Positions 6,832-15,614 of a stretch of 16,735 bases of DNA are shown piece after piece (position 1 is the first letter of the stretch; each line of letters opens with the position of its first letter). Under the pieces are notes generated by a model, which ran no database searches, was not told where the DNA came from, and saw nothing but the letters and a program-made list of their open reading frames with translations. The stretch comes from an uncultured Eubacteriales bacterium (lineage in GTDB: Bacteria; Bacillota; Clostridia; Oscillospirales; Oscillospiraceae), in the NCBI GenBank assembly GCA_900546615.1, contig URDJ01000047.1, positions 1 through 16,735 of the forward strand, written 5' to 3'. The translations under genes were made by a program, and so were the position numbers.

Positions 6832-6866
6832 GTTCGCTCTCCCTCCTGCTCGGGCGGGGAGGCGCT

Positions 6867-8750
6867 TCAAACTATCCTTTTGAACTGCTTATCCAGCTCG
6901 CGGCGCGACAGGGGCCAGCAGACCGGCCTGCCGTGCGGGCAGTAGCGGATCTGGCCGCTCAGGACCAGCCTTGCCAGCTTTTCAAGCTCCTCCGGCTCGG
7001 CGCTGTCCCCGGCCTTTATGGCAGAGCGGCATGCGATAGTCTTGTAGGCCTCGTCCCTCGCCGCGTTTGGGTCGGATCGCTGCGAGTTGGACAGCTCCTC
7101 GCAGATGGACTCAATGGCGTTTACCGCTTCCTCAGGCTCCATGCCCTCGGGCAGGGCCCGCAGCATGAAGCTCTGCGCGCCGAAGGCCTCCACCTCAAAA
7201 CCCAGCCTGCCCATGTAGTCCAGCGCGCCGCGCAGCGCGTCCGCCGCCTGCGCAGGCAGATTGAAGGGCTTCGGCTCCAGCAGCTCCTGGCACATATACT
7301 CAGCCTCGCCGCGGCACAGCCTGTCGTACACCATGCGCTCGTGGGCCGCGTGTTTGTCTATTATCAGCAGCTCGTCCCCGCGCTCGACCAGTATATACAG
7401 CCCGAGCGCCTCGCCTATGACCCGGAAGCTCTGCACCGGCGTCTCGCTCGCCGCGAAGGGGGCAAGCCGCGTATCCTCCGGCCTGTCGTCATAGCTCGTC
7501 TCTATGACGCACTGCCCGTCCTGAAGCGCCTCGTCCGCGTCCTTCGAGGGCTTCGCGACGAAGGGCGAGTAGCCCCAGCCTATCCTGTCGGCGTTCGGCC
7601 CATCCTGCTCCATCACAGTCTCTGTCGCCCGCAGCGCAGGCGGCTCCGCGGACGGCGCCGGTTCGGAGGCACGGGGGATGCTCCCGGCGGACGGCACCGG
7701 CTCCGGCTCCGCGCGCTCCGGCTCCGCGCGCGGCGGCTCCGGCCCGGCGGCTGAGGGCGCCAGAGGCCGTTCGAGCGCGCCCTTCACCGCGTAGTGTACG
7801 GCGTCGAACACACGTTTCTCATCCGAGAACTTGACCTCGGTCTTTGCCGGGTGCACGTTCACGTCCACCGCTGCGGGCGAGAGCTTCAGGTATATCACGC
7901 AGGCCGGGTATTTCCCCGTCAGAAGCGTGCCCCTGTAGGCCTGTTCGACCGCGGCCTGCAGCAGCTGAGACTTTATGTACCTTCCGTTGCAGAAGAAAAA
8001 CTGCATCGACCGGCTGCCCCTGCATGCCGAGGGCTTGCCCGTGAAGCCCTCAGCCGACACCGGCCCGTCCTCCGACTTCGCGGGCAGCAGCCCGGCTGTC
8101 AGCTCGCGGCCCAGCAGGGTGTATATCGCGCTCTCGGCAATGCCGTCGCCCGGCGTGAAGAACTCCTCCGCGCCGTCCCTTATGCATCTGACGCTGACCT
8201 CGGGGCGGCCCAGGGCGCAGCGCAGGGCCGTCTGCACGCAGGCCGTGCCCTCGGCCCTGTCCGACTTCATGAACTTCAGCCTCGCCGGGGTGTTGTAGAA
8301 CAGCCCGCGCACGGTTATGCTCGTCCCCTCCGGGCAGCCGCAGTCGCACATCTTTGTTATCTCGCCCCCGTCGAGCAGCAGCCGCGTGCCGCTCGGCGCG
8401 CCGTGCTCCCTCGTCAGCAGCTCGACGTGTGAGACGCTGCCTATCGCCGCGAGCGCCTCGCCCCGGAAGCCCAGCGTGCCGATGGCCTCCAGCCCGCGCT
8501 CGTCCCTCAGCTTGCTCGTCGCATGCCGCAGGAACGCTATGCCCGCGTCCTCCGGCGACATGCCGCAGCCGTCGTCCGTTACCTTTATATATTCGGCTCC
8601 GCCGCCGCGAATCTCCACCGTCACGTTCTTCGCGCCGGCGTCCACCGCGTTCTCCAGAAGCTCCTTTACCGCCGACGCGGGCCGCTCGACGACCTCGCCC
8701 GCCGCTATCAGGTCCGCCACAAAGGGCGAGAGTATGTTTATCCTGGGCAT
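6867..8750 (-). CDS. mutL: DNA mismatch repair protein MutL, endonuclease type
   Basis: 627 residues; ATG at 8748-8750 is preceded by GAGGTG (8755-8760 on this strand), and the stop is TGA at 6867-6869. MutL couples mismatch recognition by MutS to strand incision. The N-terminal GHKL ATPase has ELLENAVDAGA (30-40), DDGCGM (59-64), RHATSKL (75-81) and GTLGFRGEALAAIGS (91-105), followed by NVHPAKTEVKF (298-308). Residues ~328-435 are a Pro/Glu/Ala-rich linker. The C-terminal domain has DKHAAHERMVYD (465-476), ACRSAIKAGD (573-582), CPHGRP (604-609) and FKR near the end, the metal-binding set of nicking MutL proteins found in bacteria without MutH. QELLEP (488-493) resembles the sliding-clamp contact QEMIVP of B. 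subtilis MutL. In the nicking motif the usual Gln after Asp is Lys and the final Glu is Asp. The gene points away from miaB-mutS, not after mutS as in many Clostridia. Confidence 0.97.
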   Translation of the reverse strand: MPRINILSPFVADLIAAGEVVERPASAVKELLENAVDAGAKNVTVEIRGGGAEYIKVTDDGCGMSPEDAGIAFLRHATSKLRDERGLEAIGTLGFRGEALAAIGSVSHVELLTREHGAPSGTRLLLDGGEITKMCDCGCPEGTSITVRGLFYNTPARLKFMKSDRAEGTACVQTALRCALGRPEVSVRCIRDGAEEFFTPGDGIAESAIYTLLGRELTAGLLPAKSEDGPVSAEGFTGKPSACRGSRSMQFFFCNGRYIKSQLLQAAVEQAYRGTLLTGKYPACVIYLKLSPAAVDVNVHPAKTEVKFSDEKRVFDAVHYAVKGALERPLAPSAAGPEPPRAEPERAEPEPVPSAGSIPRASEPAPSAEPPALRATETVMEQDGPNADRIGWGYSPFVAKPSKDADEALQDGQCVIETSYDDRPEDTRLAPFAASETPVQSFRVIGEALGLYILVERGDELLIIDKHAAHERMVYDRLCRGEAEYMCQELLEPKPFNLPAQAADALRGALDYMGRLGFEVEAFGAQSFMLRALPEGMEPEEAVNAIESICEELSNSQRSDPNAARDEAYKTIACRSAIKAGDSAEPEELEKLARLVLSGQIRYCPHGRPVCWPLSRRELDKQFKRIV

Positions 8751-8774
8751 CGCGCACCTCGTTTCTTCGTGGCT

Positions 8775-8803
8775 ATTATATAGTAAAGCCGTTGAACTTT
8801 CCA
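8775..8803 (-). promoter_or_regulatory. mutL promoter (minus strand)
   Basis: Read on the minus strand: TGGAAA (8803-8798), 17 bp, and a perfect TATAAT (8780-8775). Transcription would start near 8769-8768, giving a leader of about 18-20 bases that contains the mutL ribosome binding site. Its -35 directly abuts the -35 of the divergent miaB promoter. Confidence 0.78.
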
Positions 8804-8820
8804 GAGCAAAATGTTAAAAT
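8792..8820 (+). promoter_or_regulatory. miaB-mutS promoter with extended -10
   Basis: TTGAAC (8792-8797), 17 bp, TAAAAT (8815-8820), the latter preceded by TGT to give an extended -10 TGTTAAAAT. Transcription would start near 8827, so the in-frame ATG at 8811 lies inside the promoter and cannot be the start; ATG 8853 with its GGAGG sequence is the real one. Confidence 0.83.
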
Positions 8821-8852
8821 ATCTTGTTATCCTGTGTGTATGTGGAGGCGTT

Positions 8853-10262
8853 ATGGCTTACAACAGAGTTGAGATACCCGAGGCCGAGCTGGAGCGGCAG
8901 AGGGATATCTGCAAAAATATACGCGAGAGGCTGGGCGGCAGGCGGCCCCTGGCCTTTGTGGACACCTACGGCTGCCAGCAGAACGAGGCCGACAGCGAGG
9001 CCATCCGCGGCTATATCGAGCTGATGGGCTTCGGCTTCACCGAGGACGAGAACGAGGCCGAGCTGATCGTCGTGAACACCTGTGCCGTGCGCGGGCACGC
9101 GGAGATGCGCGTGCTGGGCAACGTGGGCGCGCTGGTGCACGCGAAGGCGCGCAACCCCCGGCTCATGGTAGCGGTCTGCGGCTGCATGGTGCAGCAGCCG
9201 CACATGGCCGAAAAGCTCAAAAAGTCCTTCCGGGTAGTGGACCTCTGCTTTGGCCCGCACGAGCTGTGGCGTTTCCCGGAGCTGTACGAACGCGCGCTGA
9301 CGAAAAAGGGCCGCGTGTTCGAGACCTCGCCCTGTGAGGGCGTCGTCGCCGAGGGCCTGCCCGTGCACAGGCAGGGCAGCGTCAAGGCATGGCTCTCCAT
9401 CATGTACGGCTGCAACAACTTCTGCACCTACTGCATCGTGCCCTACGTCAGGGGCAGGGAGCGCTCGAGAAAACCCGAGGACGTCATCGCCGAGGCGAGG
9501 CGGCTCGTCGAGGCGGGATACAGGGATATCACCCTCCTCGGACAGAACGTCAACTCCTACGGCAAGGACCTCGGCGCGGACGTGGATTTTGCGGACATCA
9601 TACGCGAGATAAACGCCATACCGGGCGACTTTCTCATCCGCTTTATGACCAGCCACCCGAGGGACGCGACGGAGAAGCTTTTCCGCACTATGGCCGAGTG
9701 CGAGAAATGCGCAAAGCACATACATCTGCCCGTGCAGTCGGGCAGCAGCCGGGTGCTGAAGGCCATGAACCGGCACTATGACAGGGAGAAGTACCTCTCG
9801 CTCGTGGACATGGCACGCTTGTATATGCCGGAGCTTGTGCTGACGACGGACATCATCGTGGGTTTCCCCGGCGAAACGGCGGAGGACTTTGAGGAGACGA
9901 TGACGCTGGTGGAGCGCGTGCGCTACGACGCGATGTTTACCTTTATCTTCTCCCCGCGCGAGGGCACGCCCGCGGCCTCGATGCCCGACCCGGTGTCGAG
10001 GGAGGAAAAGCAGGTCTGGTTCGACCGCCTGGTCGAGACGGCGAACGCGATATCCGGTGAAAAGCACCGGGAGTACATCGGCCGGAGGCTGCGCGTGCTG
10101 GTGGACGGCGAGACGGACAGGGGCGAATATAACCTCTCCGCGCGCACGAACGGCGGCAGGCTGGTGCATCTCAAGGGCGCGCCGGAGCTTATTGGAAAAT
10201 TCATCGAGGCGGAGATAACGGACGGGAATACCTGGGCGCTCTACGGCGTCCCGGCGGACTGA
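8853..10262 (+). CDS. miaB: tRNA-2-methylthio-N6-dimethylallyladenosine synthase MiaB
   Basis: 469 residues from ATG 8853 (GTGGAGG just upstream, 4-base spacer). The radical-SAM enzyme adds a methylthio group to i6A37 of tRNAs reading UNN codons, which stabilises codon pairing. The N-terminal methylthiotransferase domain holds the three Cys of the second [4Fe-4S] cluster: C41 (DTYGCQQNEADSE), C77 (VNTCAVR) and C111 (VCGCMVQQP). The radical-SAM motif C187-x3-C191-x2-C194 lies in YGCNNFCTYCIVPYVRGRERSR, whose VRGRERSR portion marks MiaB rather than MtaB or RimO. HLPVQSGS and DIIVGFPGET follow. A C-terminal TRAM domain (about 395-465) would bind tRNA. It precedes mutS by 13 bases in the same unit, an order common in Clostridia. 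MiaA, which makes i6A, is not in this window. Confidence 0.97.
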   Translation: MAYNRVEIPEAELERQRDICKNIRERLGGRRPLAFVDTYGCQQNEADSEAIRGYIELMGFGFTEDENEAELIVVNTCAVRGHAEMRVLGNVGALVHAKARNPRLMVAVCGCMVQQPHMAEKLKKSFRVVDLCFGPHELWRFPELYERALTKKGRVFETSPCEGVVAEGLPVHRQGSVKAWLSIMYGCNNFCTYCIVPYVRGRERSRKPEDVIAEARRLVEAGYRDITLLGQNVNSYGKDLGADVDFADIIREINAIPGDFLIRFMTSHPRDATEKLFRTMAECEKCAKHIHLPVQSGSSRVLKAMNRHYDREKYLSLVDMARLYMPELVLTTDIIVGFPGETAEDFEETMTLVERVRYDAMFTFIFSPREGTPAASMPDPVSREEKQVWFDRLVETANAISGEKHREYIGRRLRVLVDGETDRGEYNLSARTNGGRLVHLKGAPELIGKFIEAEITDGNTWALYGVPAD

Positions 10263-10275
10263 GGGGGTTTGAGGC

Positions 10276-12894
10276 ATGACGGATCTGACGCCGATGAAGC
10301 GGCAGTTTCGAAAGATAAAGGAGGAGAACCCGGACAGCCTGCTGTTTTTCCGTCTGGGCGACTTCTATGAGATGTTCGAGGAGGACGCGATCACGGCCTC
10401 GAAGATACTGAACCTCACCCTCACGACGCGGGACAGGAACAAGCCCCCGGAGGAGCAGACCCCGATGTGCGGCGTTCCCTATCACGCGGCGAGGGCGTAC
10501 ATAGGCCAGCTCCTGGAGCGGGGCTACAAGGTCGCCATCTGCGACCAGCTCGACCAGAAGCCGAGGAAGAACTCCCCGCTCATGCGCCGCGAGGTCGTGC
10601 GCATACTCAGCCCCGGCACGGTGACGGACGGGGAATTTCTGGACGCAAGAAGCTCAAACTATATAGGCTCGGTGTATCTTGCGGACGGGGCCGGTGCGGC
10701 GGCGTTCTGCGACGTTTCGACGGGCGAGTTCTGCGCGGCGGCCTTCTCGGGCGAGCACAGCGAGGAGCACATCATAAACGAGCTGGGCAGGTTCAGTCCG
10801 AGGGAGATCGTGGTATCCGAGGGCGCTGCCGAGAGCAGGCGGCTGGGGCAGTTTATGGACATGCGGCTCCGCTGCCTGAAGGTGGCTGACGACGGCAGGT
10901 TCGAGCTTGACCCCTGCGAGCAGAAGGTGAAGGCGCAGTTCGGCGTCGAAAATGCGGAGGAGCCTTTCGGCGGGAGCGTTCCGGCGGTGCTCGCCGGCGG
11001 CGCGCTGCTGACCTATATCTCCGAGACGCAGAAGTGCGACATGGCGAACATCCGCAGCGTGGACCTTTTCGAAGGCGGAAAATACATGGAGCTGGACTAC
11101 GCCACGCAGAGGAACCTTGAGCTGACAAAATGCCTCAGCTCGGGGGAGAGGCGCGGCAGTCTGCTCTCGGTGCTGGACATGACGAAGTCGCCCATGGGCG
11201 CCCGGACGCTGAGGGCCTGGGTGGAGCGGCCGCTGCTTTCGGTGGTGGCGATAAAGCGCAGGCTCGCGGCGGTGACGGAGCTGCGCCAGAACAGCGTCAT
11301 GCGCGGGGAGCTGAGGCGCTGCCTCGCGAACCTCGGCGACATGCAGCGGCTCATGAGCCGCGTGGTGAACAAGACCGCCGGCGGCCGGGACCTTCTGACG
11401 CTCTGCGAGTGCGGCAGCGAGCTGCCCCGGATAGTGAAGCTGCTCACGGACTGCAGCTCGCCCCTGCTCCGGGAGATATTCGAGATGGACTCGCTCGAGG
11501 ATGTGACCTGGTACATCGAGCGGGCGGTCTGCGACAAGCCGCCCGTCAGCATCCGCGAGGGCGGCATACTCCGGGAGGGCTACTCCGAGGAGGTGGACCG
11601 CCTCAGAAAGATACGCGACAACGGCGCGCAGATGGTGGCCGAGATGGAGGCCAGAGAGCGGGAGAGGACCGGCATAAAAAAGCTCAAGGTCGGCTACAAC
11701 AAGGTCTTCGGTTACTATATCGATATCCCGAACAGCGCAAAGGCCGGCGAGCTGCCGCCGGAGTATATAAGAAGACAGACGACCTCGACCGCGGAGCGCT
11801 ACTACACGGCTGAACTCAAGGAGCTGGAGACGGAGATCGCCTCCGCGAGCGAGAGGATATGCGAGCTGGAGTACGACTACTTCTGCGAGCTGCGCGACCG
11901 CGTGGCCGAGCAGGTGGACAGGGTGCAGGAGGCAGCGGACCACGTGGGCGTGCTCGACGCCCTCTGCTCTCTGGCCGAGGTCTCGCTCAGGCAGAACTAC
12001 TGCTGCCCGGAAGTGGACCTCTCGGGCGAGATACACATAGCCGACGGGCGGCATCCCGTCGTGGAATATGTGCAGTCGGACAGCCTGTTCGTGCCGAACG
12101 ACACGCACATGAACACAGGCGACGACCGGGTGGCGATCATAACAGGCCCGAACATGGCGGGCAAGAGCACCTATATGCGTCAGACGGCGCTCATCTGCAT
12201 CATGGCGCAGATCGGCTCCTACGTTCCGGCAAAGAGTGCGACGCTGGGCATAGTAGACCGGGTGTTCACGAGGATAGGCGCCTCGGACGACCTGGCCGGC
12301 GGCCAGAGCACCTTCATGGTCGAGATGACCGAGGTGGCGGAGATACTGCGCAACGCCACGCGGCACAGCCTCATCATACTCGACGAGGTGGGCCGCGGCA
12401 CCTCGACCTATGACGGCGTGGCGATCGCGAGGGCGGTGCTGGAATACTGCGCCGACCCGAAGACACTGGGCGCGAAGACCCTGTTTTCGACGCACTATCA
12501 CGAGCTGACTGTGCTGGAGGACAGCATGCCCGGCGTGAGGAATTACTATATCACGGCGAAGAAAAAGGGCGAGGGGCTTATCTTCCTGCGCAGGGTCGTG
12601 CGCGGCTCGGCGAAGGACAGCTACGGCATAGAGGTCGCTCAGCTTGCGGGCGTGCCACAGCGGGTGGTGAAAAGGGCGAGGACCTGCCTGGACGAGCTGG
12701 TAAAAAACGGCGGCAGCGCACCGGCGCCTGTGCGCATGAGCGCCCGGGCCGCGGACTATGACGGCCAGCTCAGTCTGGGCGATACCGCCTCAGACGAGGT
12801 GCTCGCGAGGCTCAAAACCGCGTCAGTTGAGACCATGTCGCCCATCGAGGCGATGAACCTGCTCTATGAACTCAAGAGAAAGCTGGAGGGCTGA
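10276..12894 (+). CDS. mutS: DNA mismatch repair protein MutS
   Basis: 872 residues; ATG 10276 has GAGGGGG (10261-10267, overlapping the miaB stop) eight bases upstream. MutS binds mispaired bases and, with ATP, becomes a sliding clamp that recruits MutL. The mismatch-reading motif is F30-Y31-E32 (LGDFYEMF), where Phe stacks on the mismatch. The connector, lever and clamp domains occupy the middle, including YNKVFGYYIDIPN. The ATPase has Walker A GPNMAGKS (624-631), Walker B LIILDE (D703-E704), the GRGTSTYDG signature that follows, and STHYHELT. QLSLG (831-835) near the C-terminus resembles the beta-clamp binding motif of bacterial MutS, and SPIEAMNLLYEL ends the protein as in the family. Length is typical. 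The TGA stop overlaps the ATG of the next gene by one base, implying translational coupling. Confidence 0.98.
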   Translation: MTDLTPMKRQFRKIKEENPDSLLFFRLGDFYEMFEEDAITASKILNLTLTTRDRNKPPEEQTPMCGVPYHAARAYIGQLLERGYKVAICDQLDQKPRKNSPLMRREVVRILSPGTVTDGEFLDARSSNYIGSVYLADGAGAAAFCDVSTGEFCAAAFSGEHSEEHIINELGRFSPREIVVSEGAAESRRLGQFMDMRLRCLKVADDGRFELDPCEQKVKAQFGVENAEEPFGGSVPAVLAGGALLTYISETQKCDMANIRSVDLFEGGKYMELDYATQRNLELTKCLSSGERRGSLLSVLDMTKSPMGARTLRAWVERPLLSVVAIKRRLAAVTELRQNSVMRGELRRCLANLGDMQRLMSRVVNKTAGGRDLLTLCECGSELPRIVKLLTDCSSPLLREIFEMDSLEDVTWYIERAVCDKPPVSIREGGILREGYSEEVDRLRKIRDNGAQMVAEMEARERERTGIKKLKVGYNKVFGYYIDIPNSAKAGELPPEYIRRQTTSTAERYYTAELKELETEIASASERICELEYDYFCELRDRVAEQVDRVQEAADHVGVLDALCSLAEVSLRQNYCCPEVDLSGEIHIADGRHPVVEYVQSDSLFVPNDTHMNTGDDRVAIITGPNMAGKSTYMRQTALICIMAQIGSYVPAKSATLGIVDRVFTRIGASDDLAGGQSTFMVEMTEVAEILRNATRHSLIILDEVGRGTSTYDGVAIARAVLEYCADPKTLGAKTLFSTHYHELTVLEDSMPGVRNYYITAKKKGEGLIFLRRVVRGSAKDSYGIEVAQLAGVPQRVVKRARTCLDELVKNGGSAPAPVRMSARAADYDGQLSLGDTASDEVLARLKTASVETMSPIEAMNLLYELKRKLEG

Positions 12895-13625
12895 TGGAGA
12901 ACCGACCCATTCCGAGAACGGATTTTATTAACCTCATGTCCAGGGGCGAGATGATCGCCGCGGCAATATACCTGCCCATACACGTCATAGGCCTGCCTCT
13001 CGCGCTGGGCTGGCTGGGGACGCTCATACCCGGCCTGGCCTCGATGACGAACACCGAGCTGAACCTACTCTATTACGGTGTCGGGATGTTGTATATGCTC
13101 ATACTGCTCAGGCGCTTCCTGCGCAGGAGCTTCGACGTGGCGCTGGACGCGAAGGGCAGGTTCCTGCTCTCCGTGCTCGGCGGCTACGCGGTGGACATCG
13201 GGCTGAGCTTCATACTCTCGGCGGTGCTGCTGGTGTTCGGCCTGGAACTCGGCATGTCGCCGAACAACCAGGCTATAATGGCCGAGGCCGCGACAGACTA
13301 CCGGAGGCTCGCGGTCATGGTCGTCGTCATGGCGCCGATCGTCGAGGAACCCATGTTCCGGGGCCTGCTTTTCGGCTGCATCAGGCCGCGCAGCCGCGCG
13401 CTTGCATATATAGTCTCGGTGCTGCTGTTTTCGCTCTACCACGTCTGGCAGTACGCGTTCATCGGCGGCGACTTCACGCTGCTTATCTACAGCCTCCTGT
13501 ACATGCCGGTCTCCGCCGGCCTGTGCTGGGCCTACGACCGCAGCGGCAGCATCTGGGCGCCCATGGTGATGCACGGCATTATAAATGCGCTGAGCCTTTC
13601 GGTGCTAAACAGCGGCGTGTTCTAA
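12894..13625 (+). CDS. CPBP-family intramembrane glutamic protease
   Basis: 243 residues; ATG 12894 shares its A with the mutS stop (TGATG), and GGAGGG at 12885-12890 serves as RBS. The protein has several membrane helices and the three CPBP (Abi, Rce1-like) motifs: E151-E152-P-M-F-R156 in APIVEEPMFRG, F179-x3-H183 in LFSLYH, and H227-x3-N231 in HGIINAL. In Rce1-type enzymes the glutamates and histidines form the active site within the membrane. Bacterial members serve in varied tasks, including bacteriocin self-immunity and peptide processing; the substrate here is unknown. Its coupling to mutS looks like an operon accident rather than a repair role. No terminator separates it from fbp, although fbp has its own promoter. 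Confidence 0.9.
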   Translation: MENRPIPRTDFINLMSRGEMIAAAIYLPIHVIGLPLALGWLGTLIPGLASMTNTELNLLYYGVGMLYMLILLRRFLRRSFDVALDAKGRFLLSVLGGYAVDIGLSFILSAVLLVFGLELGMSPNNQAIMAEAATDYRRLAVMVVVMAPIVEEPMFRGLLFGCIRPRSRALAYIVSVLLFSLYHVWQYAFIGGDFTLLIYSLLYMPVSAGLCWAYDRSGSIWAPMVMHGIINALSLSVLNSGVF

Positions 13626-13640
13626 AAAATTTTCTGCGAG

Positions 13641-13669
13641 TTTACAAAAAATGCGTTGTATCCTATACC
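13641..13669 (+). promoter_or_regulatory. fbp promoter
   Basis: TTTACA (13641-13646), 17 bp, TATACC (13664-13669). Transcription would begin near 13676, leaving a 34-base leader with AAGGAGGG at 13696-13703, six bases before ATG 13710. The in-frame ATG at 13656 lies inside this promoter and has no RBS. Confidence 0.68.
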
Positions 13670-13709
13670 CGCCGGTGATACCATTGTGTATATTCAAGGA
13701 GGGAACAAA

Positions 13710-15590
13710 ATGGGTTACTTTTCAAGAGAATATCTGGAGCTTCTGGCCGAAAAATATCCGAACGAGGCCGCGGCCTGCTCCGAGATCATAAATCTGAACG
13801 CGATACTCACCCTGCCGAAAGGCACGGAGCATTTCATAAGCGACCTGCACGGCGAATACGGCGCGGTGAGGCACATACTGAACAACTGCTCGGGCGTCAT
13901 ATTGGAGAAGGTGCGGCGGCTGTTCGAGGAGACGGAGGGCGAGGCGAAGTGCCGCGCGCTCTGCTCGGTCATCTACTATCCCAAGGCGGAGCTGGCCTGC
14001 CTGAGAGAGCGCGGCGAGCTGGACAACGCCCGCCTGCGCGAGATACTCGAGCAGCTCTGCCTGCTGGCCGAGACGCTCTCGGGCAAGTACACCCGCGGCT
14101 ATGTGAGAAAGCAGATGCCGCCCGACTGGCAGTTCGTGCTCGACGAGCTGCTGCATATCCAGCGCGATGAGGACGCGAACCAGCACAGGTATCACGACGC
14201 CATCCTGGACAGCGTCATAGCCACAGGCTCGGCGGACGACGTCATATCGGCGCTGGCGGAGCTCATTAAGAGCCTCGCCGTGGACAGGCTGCACGTCGTG
14301 GGCGACATCTTCGACCGCGGCCCGGAGCCGGCCCGGATCGTTGACATGCTCATGAAGCATCCGAATCTCGACATACAGTGGGGCAACCACGACATCCTCT
14401 GGCTGGGCGCGGCGGCGGGCAGCGCGGCCTGTATCTTCACCGTGTTGAGGATAAGCTCCGACTACGGCAACGCAATGACGCTCGAGCGGCGCTACGGCGT
14501 CTCGCTCCGGCCGCTTTACGAGTTCTGCGAGCGCGTCTACGGCAGCTCGGACAAGAAGACGGTGCATCAGGCGCTGTCGGTGCTGGGCTTCAAGTTAGAG
14601 GGGCGCATCATCATGCGGCATCCGGGCTATGAGATGAACGACAGGCTCATGCTCAACCGCATAAACTACGAGGACTGGACGGTCGAGCTGGATACGGGCA
14701 CCTACCCGCTCAACACTCACCAGTTTCCGACCGTGGACCCGAAGGACCCGTACAGGCTCACGGACGAGGAGCAGGAGATGGTGGACGAATACGTTTCGGC
14801 CTTCAAGGAGAGCCAGCCGCTCCGCCGGCACCTCGACTTCATCTACAAGAAGGGCAGCACCTACCTGTGCTGCAACGGCAACCTGCTCTATCACGGCTGC
14901 ATACCCATGACGCCGGACGGCAGGCTGGCGAGCGTGCGCCATGGCGGACGATGGTACTCGGGCAGGGCGCTTATGGACTATGCGGATACCATAGTCAAGA
15001 GCGCCTGGGCGCGCGGCGACGAGTCGGCGCTGGATATGATGTGGTACCTCTGGTGCGGCAACAACAGCCCGTTCTCGGGCAGGGTGTTTCACACCTTCGA
15101 GAGGGCGGTCGTGGACGACCAGAGCACCTGGGCCGAGCCGAAGAATCCCTATTTCGACCACTGGGAGGACGAAAAGGCGGTCAAGATGATACTGGCCGAG
15201 TTCGGCCTTGACCCGGAGACGGGCCGGATCATCAACGGGCACACGCCGGTCAAGGCGAAGAAGGGCGAGAGCCCGGTAAAGGCCGGAGGAAGGCTGTTCA
15301 TCATAGACGGCGGCTTCTGCAAGGCGTATCAGAAGACGACGGGCATCGCGGGCTATACGCTGATCTACAGCTCACACGGCATAAGGCTCAAGAGCCACCG
15401 GCCCTTCGAGGGCGTGGCGAAAGTGCTCAGCGAGAATGCGGACATGGAGTCGGATTCCGTACCGGTGGAATTTTTCCCGACGAGGAGATACATATCGGAC
15501 ACCGACGAGGGCCAGCGGCTGCGGCAGAGGATAGACGCTCTGGAGGCGCTGCTGAACGCCTACCGCTCGGGAGAGATACAGCAGAGATAA
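13710..15590 (+). CDS. fbp: Fructose-1,6-bisphosphatase, class III
   Basis: 626 residues, close to the ~640-670 of Firmicutes class III enzymes. It hydrolyses fructose 1,6-bisphosphate to fructose 6-phosphate in gluconeogenesis, in the cytoplasm. Class III enzymes have a calcineurin-type metallophosphatase fold, unlike classes I and II. Visible metal-site motifs are ISDLHGEYGAV (D45, H47), VVGDIFDRGPEP (D199, D202, R203), WGNHDILWLG (N226, H227) and NGHTPVKAKKGESPVKAGG (H511) followed by FIIDGGF. The start codon ATG 13710 has AAGGAGGG at a 6-base spacing. It is followed after 24 bases by the TM2 gene, probably in the same transcript. This class lets anaerobic Firmicutes make sugars from amino or organic acids. 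Confidence 0.97.
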   Translation: MGYFSREYLELLAEKYPNEAAACSEIINLNAILTLPKGTEHFISDLHGEYGAVRHILNNCSGVILEKVRRLFEETEGEAKCRALCSVIYYPKAELACLRERGELDNARLREILEQLCLLAETLSGKYTRGYVRKQMPPDWQFVLDELLHIQRDEDANQHRYHDAILDSVIATGSADDVISALAELIKSLAVDRLHVVGDIFDRGPEPARIVDMLMKHPNLDIQWGNHDILWLGAAAGSAACIFTVLRISSDYGNAMTLERRYGVSLRPLYEFCERVYGSSDKKTVHQALSVLGFKLEGRIIMRHPGYEMNDRLMLNRINYEDWTVELDTGTYPLNTHQFPTVDPKDPYRLTDEEQEMVDEYVSAFKESQPLRRHLDFIYKKGSTYLCCNGNLLYHGCIPMTPDGRLASVRHGGRWYSGRALMDYADTIVKSAWARGDESALDMMWYLWCGNNSPFSGRVFHTFERAVVDDQSTWAEPKNPYFDHWEDEKAVKMILAEFGLDPETGRIINGHTPVKAKKGESPVKAGGRLFIIDGGFCKAYQKTTGIAGYTLIYSSHGIRLKSHRPFEGVAKVLSENADMESDSVPVEFFPTRRYISDTDEGQRLRQRIDALEALLNAYRSGEIQQR

Positions 15591-15614
15591 AAGAGGAAAA
15601 CGGGGGATGAGTAC

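Noticed and set aside
8811..8852. Earlier ATG for miaB at 8811
   Set aside because: It is part of the extended -10 promoter element, has no RBS, and adds a hydrophobic segment foreign to MiaB.
8814..10277. 487-residue open frame antisense to miaB
   Set aside because: It mirrors miaB with no RBS, no recognisable motif and a His/Arg/Val/Leu-rich composition typical of reverse frames in G+C-rich genes.
10654..12501. 615-residue open frame antisense to mutS
   Set aside because: Fully covered by the unmistakable mutS gene; the product is low-complexity Ala/Arg/His/Leu sequence without family features.
13656..13709. Earlier ATG for fbp at 13656
   Set aside because: Lies inside the predicted promoter and lacks an RBS, unlike ATG 13710.
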